Below are positions 42,798 through 52,205 of a DNA stretch of 64,000 bases, in pieces (within the stretch, counting starts at the first letter, position 1; each line of letters begins with the position of its first letter). Made by a program: the position numbers and the translations under genes. The DNA is from Lacipirellula parvula (GTDB taxonomy: Bacteria > Planctomycetota > Planctomycetia > Pirellulales > Lacipirellulaceae). The stretch spans positions 3,764,501 through 3,828,500 of the forward strand of contig NZ_AP021861.1 of the NCBI RefSeq assembly GCF_009177095.1. The letters run 5' to 3'. The notes under the pieces are model-generated. The model did no database searches and had not been told where the DNA came from. It saw only the letters and a list, made by a program, of their open reading frames with translations.

Positions 42798-44054
42798 ATG
42801 TCCGTCCGCGTCCCCAAGTATCGCCTCCATAAGGCGACCGGTCAGGCCCTCGTCGAGATCCGCGGGCGCCGCACTTACCTCGGCAAGTACGACAGCCCCA
42901 GCAGCCACGAACGCTACCGGCAGATCATCGCCGAGTTCATGTCGGCCACGCTGGCGTCGGCCCCGACGCCCCAGAAGAGCGTTAAGCCGCTGCAAGTCGA
43001 TGAGCTGATCTTGCTCTACTTCCAGTTCGCGAAGAGCTATTACGTGAAGGATGATGAGCCCACGAACGAAATCGTCGCGATTCGTGCTGCGCTGCGCCGG
43101 CTGCGGGCGATGTACGGCTCGACTCCGGTAAGCGAGTTCGGTCCGAAGGCGTTCAAGCTCGTCAGAGAGTCCCTCATCCAAGAACGGCTGAGCCGAAAGT
43201 ACGTCAACGACTCGATGGCCCGCGTCGCACGAATGTTCCGCTGGGCCGTCGCCGAGGAGCTTATCGCTCCAGTTGTATTCCAAGCGCTCGGCAGCGTCCC
43301 CGGATTGCGGAAAGGGCGCACCAACGCGAAAGAAACCGCGCCGATCGGGCCCGTGAGCGATGTTATCGTCGAGGCGACGCTCCCATTCCTTCCCGACGTG
43401 GTCGCCGATATGGTCCGGCTGCAACGGCTTACCGGAATGAGGCCCGCGGAGGTGTGCATCTTGCGCCCGGGCGATATCGACCGGAGCGGCGAGATATGGA
43501 CCTACCGACCTTCACGCCATAAGACTGAGCACGCGGGAAAAGATCGAACGATCGCTTTCGGTCCGAAGGCGCAGGAAATTCTTCTACGCTACTTGGCTCG
43601 ACCGGGAGAAATGCATTGCTTTCGCCCCTGCGACTCTGAACGTAGGCGGCGTTCTCTTCGGCATGCGGCTCGACAAACGCCATTGAGCTGCGGTAACAAG
43701 CCTGCCATCGAGACGAATTCACGGTCTAAGCGCCCGCCGGGGGAGTGTTACTCGCCGGCTAGCTACCGCCGCGCGATCCACCGTGCTTGCGACAAAGCGT
43801 TTCCACATCCGGTGTTCCATCAGCGTCGCGAACCAACTCTCACCGATGCGGAGCGCCTAGAGCTAGCGGAGTGGGCCCGATCCGTACGCTGGGCGCCGAA
43901 TCAACTAAGGCATTCCGCTGCAACGGAAATTAGGCGCCGTTTCGGGCTTGAAGCAGCGCAAGTTATTCTCGGCCATTCTGCCGCGAATGTAACTCAGATT
44001 TATGCGGAACGGGATAGTCGCCTCGCTGTGACGATCGCAACTGCGATTGGATGA
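42798..44054 (+). CDS. Tyrosine recombinase/phage-type integrase
   Basis: 418 residues. N-terminal: MSVRVPKYRLHKATGQALVE and RRTYLGKYDSPSSHERY, typical of planctomycete integrases, followed by a SAM-like core-binding domain. Catalytic region: Arg in LTGMRPAEVCILR, Lys in a beta-hairpin (YRPSRHKTEHAGKDR), the second Arg in PNQLRHSAATEIR, His in ILGHSAANVTQ and the nucleophile Tyr in QIYAERD. In NQLRH the first His of the usual HxxR box is Asn. AGGAG precedes the start. Its position just past a tRNA gene indicates an integrated element. Confidence 0.9.
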   Translation: MSVRVPKYRLHKATGQALVEIRGRRTYLGKYDSPSSHERYRQIIAEFMSATLASAPTPQKSVKPLQVDELILLYFQFAKSYYVKDDEPTNEIVAIRAALRRLRAMYGSTPVSEFGPKAFKLVRESLIQERLSRKYVNDSMARVARMFRWAVAEELIAPVVFQALGSVPGLRKGRTNAKETAPIGPVSDVIVEATLPFLPDVVADMVRLQRLTGMRPAEVCILRPGDIDRSGEIWTYRPSRHKTEHAGKDRTIAFGPKAQEILLRYLARPGEMHCFRPCDSERRRRSLRHAARQTPLSCGNKPAIETNSRSKRPPGECYSPASYRRAIHRACDKAFPHPVFHQRREPTLTDAERLELAEWARSVRWAPNQLRHSAATEIRRRFGLEAAQVILGHSAANVTQIYAERDSRLAVTIATAIG

Positions 44055-44082
44055 CGTCGAAACACCCAGCGCTTGTAGTCAC

Positions 44083-45018
44083 ATGCCAGAAATGGATGAG
44101 GAAGTTCGCCTAGTTTGGATAGCGCTAACTCAATCGATCCGCTCTACGCGTTTCATGCTTCTAAAACTTGGGGGCGCACTGCACGCGATTCAGTCGCTTG
44201 GAGTTCGCTCCAGCGACTTCCGTGCGCTGTCAGTGGATGAGCTTTGGCGCCGGCGAGAAAATCAAGAGCCTCTTCCCGACGTTCCGCGCACGCTGCTAGA
44301 AGACTTAGATTCACTGAAAATGTGGTCTGACATTCTCCGCAAATCTCAGCGCGGATTGGGGCGTTGCTCCACCGAGCTGAACAGCGCAGTGACCGCTATG
44401 CCAGAAGAGCTCGTCACATTGCTTAGCGGAGTTCGGTGCGCCCCCTGGCGAGCCCATTTCCGCAGGTACTATGCGGATAGGCTCCTTGATTTGCCTAACC
44501 TGGTCCTCAAATTCAGAATGGCACATCTCTGCGAAGAAGCGATCCCGCCCGGATACGATGAGTCATCGACTCTAGCTTCATTACCATACTTGCTTGCTCA
44601 CAGTGAGGTTTGCACACCATTCCCACATTGGAGCCGATTGCTTCGGCGTGCTGACAGCTACGTCGCCGACCTCCACGCAATTGCAGACGACGTAGGCGCC
44701 GCGATTCCTGATGGGCCAGTACCGCCGAACCGATGGCGTCGGGATGGGATCGTCACTGCGCAAGGCATGACGCCATTGAGCTGGAAGCTCGTAACGTTTT
44801 TATGGGAACGTTATAGGCGAGCCGGGACAATTGAAGAATGCGCGGACGCTGTGTTCGGAGAAGACAGTCGAACAGTCGACAAGACACGTACTGGATCGCA
44901 CCGGAAAAAGGTGAACGAGTTCTTTCGCAGCAACGGGATTGGTTGGAAAGTCAAAACTGAGGGGGACTATGTCGTAATGGAGCCGGTCGCGCCTTTGGCC
45001 TCGCCCCCAACTGACTGA
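44083..45018 (+). CDS. Island protein of unknown function
   Basis: About 311 residues from the ATG of MPEMDEEVRLVWIALTQSIR; a TTG at 44047 overlapping the integrase stop would give 323. Predominantly helical, no signal peptide or membrane segment. The C-terminal ~90 residues (GMTPLSWKLVTFLWERYRRA through TGSHRKKVNEFFRSNGIGWK) resemble a winged-helix DNA-binding fold. Visibly less GC-rich than flanking genes, suggesting transfer. It is convergent with the restriction-modification operon 45 bp away. It could be an element-encoded regulator; this is inference. Confidence 0.6.
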   Translation: MPEMDEEVRLVWIALTQSIRSTRFMLLKLGGALHAIQSLGVRSSDFRALSVDELWRRRENQEPLPDVPRTLLEDLDSLKMWSDILRKSQRGLGRCSTELNSAVTAMPEELVTLLSGVRCAPWRAHFRRYYADRLLDLPNLVLKFRMAHLCEEAIPPGYDESSTLASLPYLLAHSEVCTPFPHWSRLLRRADSYVADLHAIADDVGAAIPDGPVPPNRWRRDGIVTAQGMTPLSWKLVTFLWERYRRAGTIEECADAVFGEDSRTVDKTRTGSHRKKVNEFFRSNGIGWKVKTEGDYVVMEPVAPLASPPTD

Positions 45019-45063
45019 TCAGTCACTCAAGTGCGCAGACGCCGGATCACTTCCTCCGCACCC

Positions 45064-46452
45064 TCAGTTTGCCTTAGCAGTTGCTTTGCCGAAGCCGGTG
45101 GGGGCGTAGCCTTCGCGGCGGATCCAGTCGAGCATTGATTTCCAGCGCTTGCGGGTGAAACGTTGCTTGTCGGGATGCCAGCGTTCGAGGATTTCGTGGA
45201 GGATGGCGTTGTCGGTCGGTTCGCGGCCCCAGATAAGGAGGTCGTTCCAGGCGGCGTAGGCGGTGGCGAAGAGTTCGCACTTGTCGGTGTCCCAGCGGCG
45301 CATCAGTTCGATGAGGCCCTGTATCTGTTGGGCGCGGTCGGGCCATAGGGCGGCGAAGTCGTTCGCGTGGCCGCCCGCTTTGGCGAGCGGTTGGTAGGCA
45401 TGGCCGAACGATTCGCGCGGGACTTCGGCGTACCACTCGAGCTTCTTCAAGTCGGCTTCAACGGTGTGGATCATCCGACCATCGAGCGGCCCGGCCGCTT
45501 GGCGGGAGTAGCGGCCGTCGATTTCTTTAAGCTGGGCGATGTGTTCGCAGAGGTGGAGAATCTTTTGGTGCTTGACGCGGCCGAAGGTTGGTTCGTTGTG
45601 TAGCCGGTGGACGACTTCAGCTGAAAGAACGCTCCTTGCTTGGTGGGGAACTAGTGCTTTGTTCGGTGACAGCGTTAGTTCTCGAACGACAGCATCGAGA
45701 AGAGCGGCGTGCCGCTTTTCTTGCTCTTTCAGTTGTTCATTCAGTTGATCGCACAACTTCATCAACTCATTCACCTTCGCCACGATTCGTATCTGCTCGG
45801 CGAGGGGAGGAAGATCGATCGGCAACTGCTGGAGAACTAAAGTATTGAGCTTACAAGTGCCGTGACTAGCGCGATCAATTGCAGCGAGTACTTTCGGACC
45901 AAGCGCTAACAATGAAATAAGTAGATAATCAGTGAGCTCTGCATGCCTTGGAACTAGCGCCTTCATGTCCTGGTTGATTGCAACTTCGCAGCTTGTGACT
46001 GCAACAGGGAATGCGCGCGCTAGAATCATGCCTCGCACTACCATTAATAGGCTGCGAGTCGGAATCATGCGCGCCGAGCAACTGTCGAGCGCTTCTCTGC
46101 TTATGTGATCTTTGGCTGCACTGATCTCAAGTGACTTCATATCCTTTGGGCTTACCCACGGGATGTCACCACTCCAGAATTCGGCACGCTGTTTAGATGG
46201 CGTACCTCCACCTTTAAATTCGCCAAGCTTGCCTAGAGGGATGCGTGACCAAGCGGTGGGAATTCTCTCTTCAGATTCGACCGTGTATGGCGAGAGATCA
46301 GGAAAAGTGGTCGTTATTGGAGCGACTAAATCTGCCTGAGATGTTAGGCGGCCAGTGATTGCTCGCTGGAGAATAACTTGCCGCAGTTTCACTACACCTT
46401 GCGGCGTGCCTGACAGAATCGGGATCAACTCGGATAGTGAGTAGAAAGCCAT
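45064..46452 (-). CDS. hsdS: Type I restriction-modification specificity subunit, single-TRD form
   Basis: 462 residues. The N-terminus (VVKLRQVILQRAITGRLTSQ) is the usual HsdS leading helix. One target-recognition domain follows (~60-235, with FKGGGTPSKQRAEFWSGDIP and INQDMKALVPR) and then a conserved coiled-coil region (PPLAEQIRIVAKVNELMKLC, DQLNEQLKEQEKRHAALLDA). Instead of a second TRD, ~275-462 is a different helical domain (VHRLHNEPTFGRVKHQKILH, EADLKKLEWYAEVPRESFGH). DNA specificity would need dimerisation of half-subunits or a new role for the C-terminal domain. It starts 2 bp after hsdM. Confidence 0.85.
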   Translation of the reverse strand: MAFYSLSELIPILSGTPQGVVKLRQVILQRAITGRLTSQADLVAPITTTFPDLSPYTVESEERIPTAWSRIPLGKLGEFKGGGTPSKQRAEFWSGDIPWVSPKDMKSLEISAAKDHISREALDSCSARMIPTRSLLMVVRGMILARAFPVAVTSCEVAINQDMKALVPRHAELTDYLLISLLALGPKVLAAIDRASHGTCKLNTLVLQQLPIDLPPLAEQIRIVAKVNELMKLCDQLNEQLKEQEKRHAALLDAVVRELTLSPNKALVPHQARSVLSAEVVHRLHNEPTFGRVKHQKILHLCEHIAQLKEIDGRYSRQAAGPLDGRMIHTVEADLKKLEWYAEVPRESFGHAYQPLAKAGGHANDFAALWPDRAQQIQGLIELMRRWDTDKCELFATAYAAWNDLLIWGREPTDNAILHEILERWHPDKQRFTRKRWKSMLDWIRREGYAPTGFGKATAKAN

Positions 46453-46454
46453 CG

Positions 46455-47928
46455 TTAGGCCTCCGCTCCTGAAGCCAGTGATGCTTCAACGAGCTGACGC
46501 TGTATCGCCATTCGCGTGCAGTTTATCTGTTTCAAGAGCTGCTCGTATTCAGGCAGAAGTTTACTAAGATCGCCGGGACCGGAGCCGGCGTTGCGCGGGT
46601 TTCTGAGATCAAGATTGAAGTTGCCAGCTTTGATCTGATCAATCGAGACGCGCCACCCGAATTCGTTTTCCTTGCGGCTCTTGAAGCCATCGGACTCGTC
46701 ACCCCACCAATCTTTCTCCGCCTGAAACTCCTCGATGCGGATCGGCTTCCCCTTGTTGTAGCTCTTGGCGCCGGCGGGGTAGGGGTGTTCGTAGTACCAG
46801 ACGTGGGCGGTGGGGGCGCCCTTGGTGAAGAAGAGGAGGTTCGTGCGGATGCCGGTGTAGGGATTGAAGACACCGTTGGGGAGGCGGACGATCGTGTGCA
46901 GGTTGCACTCGGTGAGGAGCGCCTCCTTGATGCGGGTCTTCACTCCTTCGCCGAAGAGAGTGCCGTCGGGGAGGACGAGGCCGGCACGGCCGCCCGGCTT
47001 GAGAAGCTTCATCAGCAGGACGAGAAACAGGTCGGCCGTCTCGCGGGTGCGGAACTCGGCGGGGAAGTTGGCCTCGATACCGTCCTCTTCCATGCCGCCG
47101 AAGGGGGGATTGGTGACGATGACATCGACCCGCTCCTTCGGGCTCCAATCACGCAAGGGGCGGGCGAGCGTGTTGTCGTGGCGGACGTTGGCGGGGACGT
47201 CGATGCCGTGGAGCAGGAGGTTTGTGATGCAGAGGACGTGGGGGAGGTGCTTTTTCTCGATGCCGGAGAAACAGTCTTGGATCTTGCGTTCGTGGGCGGC
47301 CGTCTTTGCCTGGCGGCGGAGGTGCTCGATTGCACAGACGAGGAAGCCGCCAGTGCCACAGGCAGGGTCTAGTACCTTTTCGCCAAGCTGGGGGTTCACT
47401 TGCTCGACGATGAACTGCGTGACGGCGCGGGGCGTGTAAAACTCGCCGGCGTTGCCGGCCGACTGGAGATCCTTGAGGAGCTTTTCGTAGATGTCGCCGA
47501 AGGTGTGGCGATCGTCCGAGGCGTTGAAGTCGATGGCGTTGATCTTATTGATCACCTGCCGCATCAACGTGCCATTTTTCATATAGTTGTTGGCGTCTTC
47601 GAACGTCATTCGAATGAGGCCAGCGATACGGTCGGCGGCCCCGGCGAGCGTCTTGAGCTTTGACAGGAGCGTGTTGTTGACGAAGTCGAGCAGGGCTTCG
47701 CCGGTCATCCCTTCGTCGTTAGTCGCCCAGGTGGACCAGCGGAGGTACTTCGGGAGGGGCGATTTGTAGTCGTCGCGAAGGAGGGAGATTTCCTGCTCGC
47801 GGTCGTCGAAGATTTTCAGGAAGAACATCCAGCCGAGCTGCTCGAGCCGTTGCGCGTCGCCGTACGTGCCGGCGTCCTTAGCGCATGATGTCCTGGATGG
47901 ATTTGACGACGCTGGAGACGTTTGACAT
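46455..47928 (-). pseudogene. hsdM: Type I restriction-modification methyltransferase subunit, frameshifted near its N-terminus
   Basis: N6-adenine methyltransferase: DPACGTGGF (SAM site) and NPPFGG (catalytic) are intact, preceded by FGDIYEKLLKDLQSAGNAGE and YTPRAVTQFIVEQ. The family start MSNVSSVVKSIQDIMR is present at 47928, but the frame then hits TAA at 47878-47880. Skipping a single T restores KDAGTYGDAQRLEQLG, so one inserted base separates the first 16 codons from the rest. The main frame alone is open from 48020 but begins with hsdR-overlapping nonsense. Restart at the Met of MFFLKIFDD would lose the N-terminus. It is likely inactive unless the shift is an assembly error or is corrected. 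Confidence 0.85.
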
Positions 47929-47931
47929 GGA

Positions 47932-50297
47932 CTAGGCGGCGGTTTGATAGAGCGCGGTTTCCAACTCGCGGATGGCGGCCAGATAGCCGTCTTTACCACC
48001 GAAGAGTTTAATGATCTCAACGGGCGTGCCCAGGCCAGAAAGCGGCGACACTTTCAGGATATCGAGCGATTCGACGCTGGTGATGCCGGCGTCGGCATAC
48101 TTTTGTAGCAGTGCTTCGAGGACTGCGCGGGCTTGATCGCCGTACTTGGCGAAGAGATTTCGCTTTTTCACTTTGTCTGCCCGCTCGCGGCGTGTGAGGG
48201 GTGGCTGGTCGAAGGCGACGTGGCAGATTAGATCAAAAGCGTCGTAGTCGCGGCCGACCTGCTCGGCGAGCTCTTCGAGGAACACCCCTTGACCGGCGAG
48301 CTCGTCGAGAATTGCCTGCTTGCGCTCTGCGTCGTTCCAGACGGTGAGGAACTCAGAGAGGGACGAGTACGCCTTGAGGACCGTCTTGCGAGAGTAATCG
48401 GTGAGGGACTCGGTGATGAGGCGGCCGTTAGCGTCGAGGTATTGGACGCGCTCGGTGGCGACGCGGACTTCGACGTTGTCGACGTAGTACTTTGTGCGCG
48501 GCGGGCGGGGCCCTTCGCCATCGTCGAGGGGATCGCCGAAGTCGTCCACGATCACCTCGTCTTCGGCGCCTTCTTCGCCATCCTCGGGTGGAACTGGAGG
48601 ATCCTCGACGGTCGGCTCGTAGATTTGGACCGGGTCGCCGTCGAAATCGGGATCGGCGAAGAGCGCGGTGGCGCGCTTGAAGTCCATGATCGTGAAAAAG
48701 AGCTTGTTGTAGTCCTCGTTGATCCGGGTGCCGCGGCCGATGATTTGCTTGAATTCTGTCATCGAATTGATGCGACGGTCGAGGACGATCAGGTGGCAGG
48801 TTTGGGCGTCGACGCCGGTGGTCATCAGCCGGGAGGTGGTGGCCACGACGGGGTAAGCCGACTCGGGGTCGATGAAGTTATCGAGCTGGGCTTTTCCCTC
48901 GTCGCTGTCGCCGGTGATGCGCATGACGTACTTGCTGTTGGCGGCGGCAAGGTCCGGATTCGCATTGACCAGTGCTTGCCGCATCCGCTCGGCGTGGTCG
49001 ATGTTTTCGCAGAAGACGATAGTCTTGGCGAAGCGATCGGTGGCTTTGAGGAACTCGGTCACCTTGCGGGCGACGAGCGCGGTCCGTTTTTCAAGGATCA
49101 GGCTGCGGTCGAAATCAAGATCGTTGTACTCGCGGTCCTCAATGACTTGGCCGTACTTATCGGTTTGGCCGACTTCCGGGCGCCAGCCGTCGAGGTCCTT
49201 GTCGAGCCCGATACGCACGACCTTGTAGGGGGCGAGAAAGCCGTCGGAGATGCCCTGGCGGAAGGAATAGGTGTAGATCGGTTCGCCAAAGTACTCGATG
49301 TTTGAGACTTCCTTTGTTTCCTTCGGGGTGGCGGTGAGGCCGATCTGCGTCGCCGACTCGAAATAGTCGAGCACCTGGCGCCATGCGGCGTCGTCGGCTG
49401 CGCTGCCGCGGTGGCATTCATCGACGATGATGAGGTCGAAGAACTCCCAGGAGAACTGCTTGTAGATGTTCTGATCTTCCTCGGTGCCGGTGACGGCTTG
49501 GTAGAGGCAGAGGTAGATCTCGAACGCCTTATCGACCGTGCGATTGGTGATTTTGGTCATCGCCGAACCGAACGGCTTGAAGTCGTTGGTTTTTGTTTGG
49601 TCGGCCAGGATGTTGCGGTCGACGAGGAAGAGAATCCGCTTCTTGGCGCCCGATTTCCAGAGCCGTCAAATGATCTGAAAGGCGGTATAGGTCTTGCCGG
49701 TGCCGGTTGCCATGACGAGCAGGATGCGGTTTTCGCCTCGGGCGATGGCGTCGACCGTTCGGTTGACCGCGACGAGCTGGTAGTAACGGGGGAGCTTTTC
49801 CGTACCGTAGTCGTAGTAATCCTGCGACGCGACGGCCGCTTGCTCGTCGGTGTAACCCTTTGATTTGCGGTAGCGGGCCCACAGTTCGGTAGGGGAGGGG
49901 AATTGCTCGAGCGTTAGCTCTCGGGTGACTGTGCCCTTGGTGACGGTGCGATCATGCTCCAGGAAGCCGTCGCCGTTCGAGCTGAAGGCGAAGGGAACGT
50001 CGAGGATCTCGGCGTATTCGAGGGCCTGCTGCATGCCGTCGCCGACGGCGTGGTTGTTGTCTTTCGCCTCGACGACGGCAATGGGGAGGTTGGGTTTGTA
50101 GTAGAGGATGTAGTCGGCCTTCTTCGCTTCGCCCCGTTTCACTGTCTTGCCGCGGACCATTACCCGGCCCTTCGTAAAAAAGCCTCTTCGCGGATCTGAG
50201 TGAATAGGTCCTACTTCGGCTGCTCGCTCGTTCCCACAATCGTGGGAGTGATGAATTTTGAGCGGACGTCGGCCTCGGTCAGCGATTTCTTGTCCAT
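47932..50297 (-). pseudogene. hsdR: Type I restriction subunit R (EcoEI type), broken by two nonsense codons and a frameshift
   Basis: The product would be the nuclease/translocase of the system. The start [20 protein letters not shown] at 50297 matches the family. Lesions: TAG at 50211-50213 where [11 protein letters not shown] is expected (Trp codon TGG changed); a one-base loss in a T tract near 50175-50180 between EEAF and [13 protein letters not shown] at 49666-49668 where [14 protein letters not shown] is expected (again a Trp codon). Between them the nuclease Glu-x-Lys (AVVEAKDNN), helicase motif I (MATGTGKT), DEAD-like DECH and the EcoEI C-terminal domain ([20 protein letters not shown]) are intact. 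Fragments 47932-49560 and 49666-50160 stay open. Confidence 0.88.
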
Positions 50298-51164
50298 AAG
50301 TTTTCGGGAGCCGAGTCGGGAAGAAGGCCTTGGGGGAAGGCGCGTAAAGCTATCGAGATAGTGTTTTATTCTAATGGTGGTACGTGGCTGCCGCCACGGC
50401 GGTTGCTCGCGCCAGGGAAACCCTGATTCTGCGGATGATTGGCGGCGGGTCTCTGGCTGCTCAAAGCGCCCCCTCACCGTTTAAACGGCGTGAAAACGGC
50501 GGCAATTCTTGGTGAGAGGAAAGTTTCTCTCCGCGGGAGTGAGATTCCCGCGTTCCTCCCGCGTTTCTCCCGGAGCGGTTACTAAGCTTTGCAATCGTTG
50601 GCGCAAGAATCACAACGGTCGCAGGAGTTCAGTAAATGCTTGTCGACGAACCGCTATTACCGGGGCCTGAGGCCATTACTTGCTCCCGAATGACAAGGGC
50701 AACCATCTTTCGAAAATTGCCGAGCTTGAGACGCAGGGTGGCGAGGGCAGGGACGATGTTGCCCCTCTGGAAACTCACAACCTTGACGCGGAATAATACT
50801 GACTAGGCTTTACAACTGCTGGGGGCCGCTCATCGTCACGTTAAGCAGCTTGGCAGACGCAACAGTTGTGGAAGGGAATTCATGACGCCCGATAATTTCA
50901 GCAAATTAGATTTGTTGGAATTAACGATCGCCGGAAATCGCGATCTGCGGGCTGTAATGTAAACGGAAGTTTGAACTCTCCCTGATCCGAGCACACTCAG
51001 GATTAGCCTGAATTGCTTGTACTTTCGTACAGGCTTGCGATACTTGACGGCGCGATTGATCGCTGACGAGCGTGATCGCTAGCGCTGCCGGAATTTGGGC
51101 TCTTTGAACGCGACGACCATTTGGTTCGATTTGCGGGTAAGAGAAAATACGAGGCAGTAACTAA
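50298..51164. other. Island interior without a convincing gene
   Basis: About 870 bp. A 56-codon frame at 50636-50806 has a GGAG upstream and an Arg-rich product (MLVDEPLLPGPEAITCSRMT start) but no recognisable features. A second reading frame over the same bases encodes ordinary-looking residues (NDKGNHLSKIAELETQGGEG), which may mean a decayed gene. No repeats or RNA genes seen. Confidence 0.45.
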
Positions 51165-51517
51165 ATGCCAAGTAGAAGAAAGCGGAAACGAGAACGGCGG
51201 AAATCCGCTGAGGCGACCGCCCCTCCCTCCGAATGCCTCGGGGGTTGGGGGCAGGGTCTGCCCGTCAAGGCTGCGGATATGGCTTTGGTACGCCGAGCAG
51301 TGCGTGAAGATTGGCAAGTTCCTCCCTTAGTTCGAGCAGTCGTAGTCGAAGAGTCACGCAGATTGCCCTCGCCGACGACTCAGACTTGCGGCGTGTAATA
51401 GCTGCCATTCGGGTTCTGATCGATATGGAAGGCGAGAATCAGAAGCGGGAGCACGCGGAGTTGCGGAAACCGCCTTACATGCGCAACTCGTCACCGAGAG
51501 TTTGGCCACTCTCATGA
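51165..51517 (+). pseudogene. Frameshifted remnant of a small phage/island-type gene
   Basis: Two frames join into one plausible product: ADMALVRRAVREDWQVPPLV then RAVVVEESRR in the first, and IALADDSDLRRVIAAIRVLI then DMEGENQKREHAELRK in the second. The switch is near 51359, in CGCAGATTGCC, and needs one lost base. The RRAVREDWxVPPxVR/VIAAxRVLIxMExxN pattern is one I associate with small proteins of planctomycete mobile regions. The product has no known function. Confidence 0.5.
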
Positions 51518-52205
51518 GGTGGCTGCGTTGGAATCTCCACGCGCCGATTTGAAGGGCAGGGGGGGGCGCTAGGCAGTCGACCTAGAGGTCGCTCGTCGTC
51601 GAGCCCATCCGTAGCGGCCGGTTTTAGGGCATTTTTCGCGACGCGGTTTGGCCGCAGACCGCGACTGGCCGGGTAGTGCTGCTTGTTTCAACCTCCACCC
51701 AGTCATTTCTCGCCAAGCTCTGCAGTAACTCACGGGTGCTCTTGGTTTTGGAGAGACACATGGCTGCGGGCGGTTAGAGGCAATCCATGTAGAGGAAATC
51801 ACTACGGCGGTCCGCAATTTAGGACTTAACCGGCCTCCGCAACCTTGAGAAGGCTGGGCACGAATAGCTCACGTTTGACAGCTTCATCGGTTCAGAACTG
51901 TGGGCTGCCACGCCTTATTGCCGTTGCAGGCAGCTATCTTGACGGAGGTAGGCCGCAAGGGGCGCAATCGTGTGGCGTCGTGGGCATGCGTCGACTACGA
52001 TCCAGTTACGACCTCCGACGAGGCTCTGTTCGCTTCGCACTTCTCCTCAATACGTTCGCCACTACTAGTCCTCGATGTGCAACATATTCAATTTGAGGAG
52101 GGATCCCGTAAATCGAGCCGCTGCCGCCACACGGCTCCACCGATTGTCTGGGTTTAGCTGCAAGATTTCAGCGGCATCGACCTGGACTGAGGGCGGGTTT
52201 CCTCA
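51518..52205. other. Non-coding or decayed stretch before the DUF4915 gene
   Basis: About 690 bp. Open frames here have no support. It holds GCGCTAGGCAGTCGACCTAG at about 51570, which recurs with four differences at about 57547 on the far side of the next two genes. Confidence 0.4.

Noticed and set aside
49666-49668. TGA in hsdR as a recoded selenocysteine or Trp codon
   Set aside because: A TAG and a frameshift occur in the same gene, no SECIS-like hairpin is evident, and other genes in the window use TGA as a stop.
42660-52205. Direct repeat of the tRNA-Val 3' end as a right attachment site
   Set aside because: I looked for the T-arm/acceptor sequence by eye through the right flank and did not find a copy. 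It may be outside the window or too short to see.
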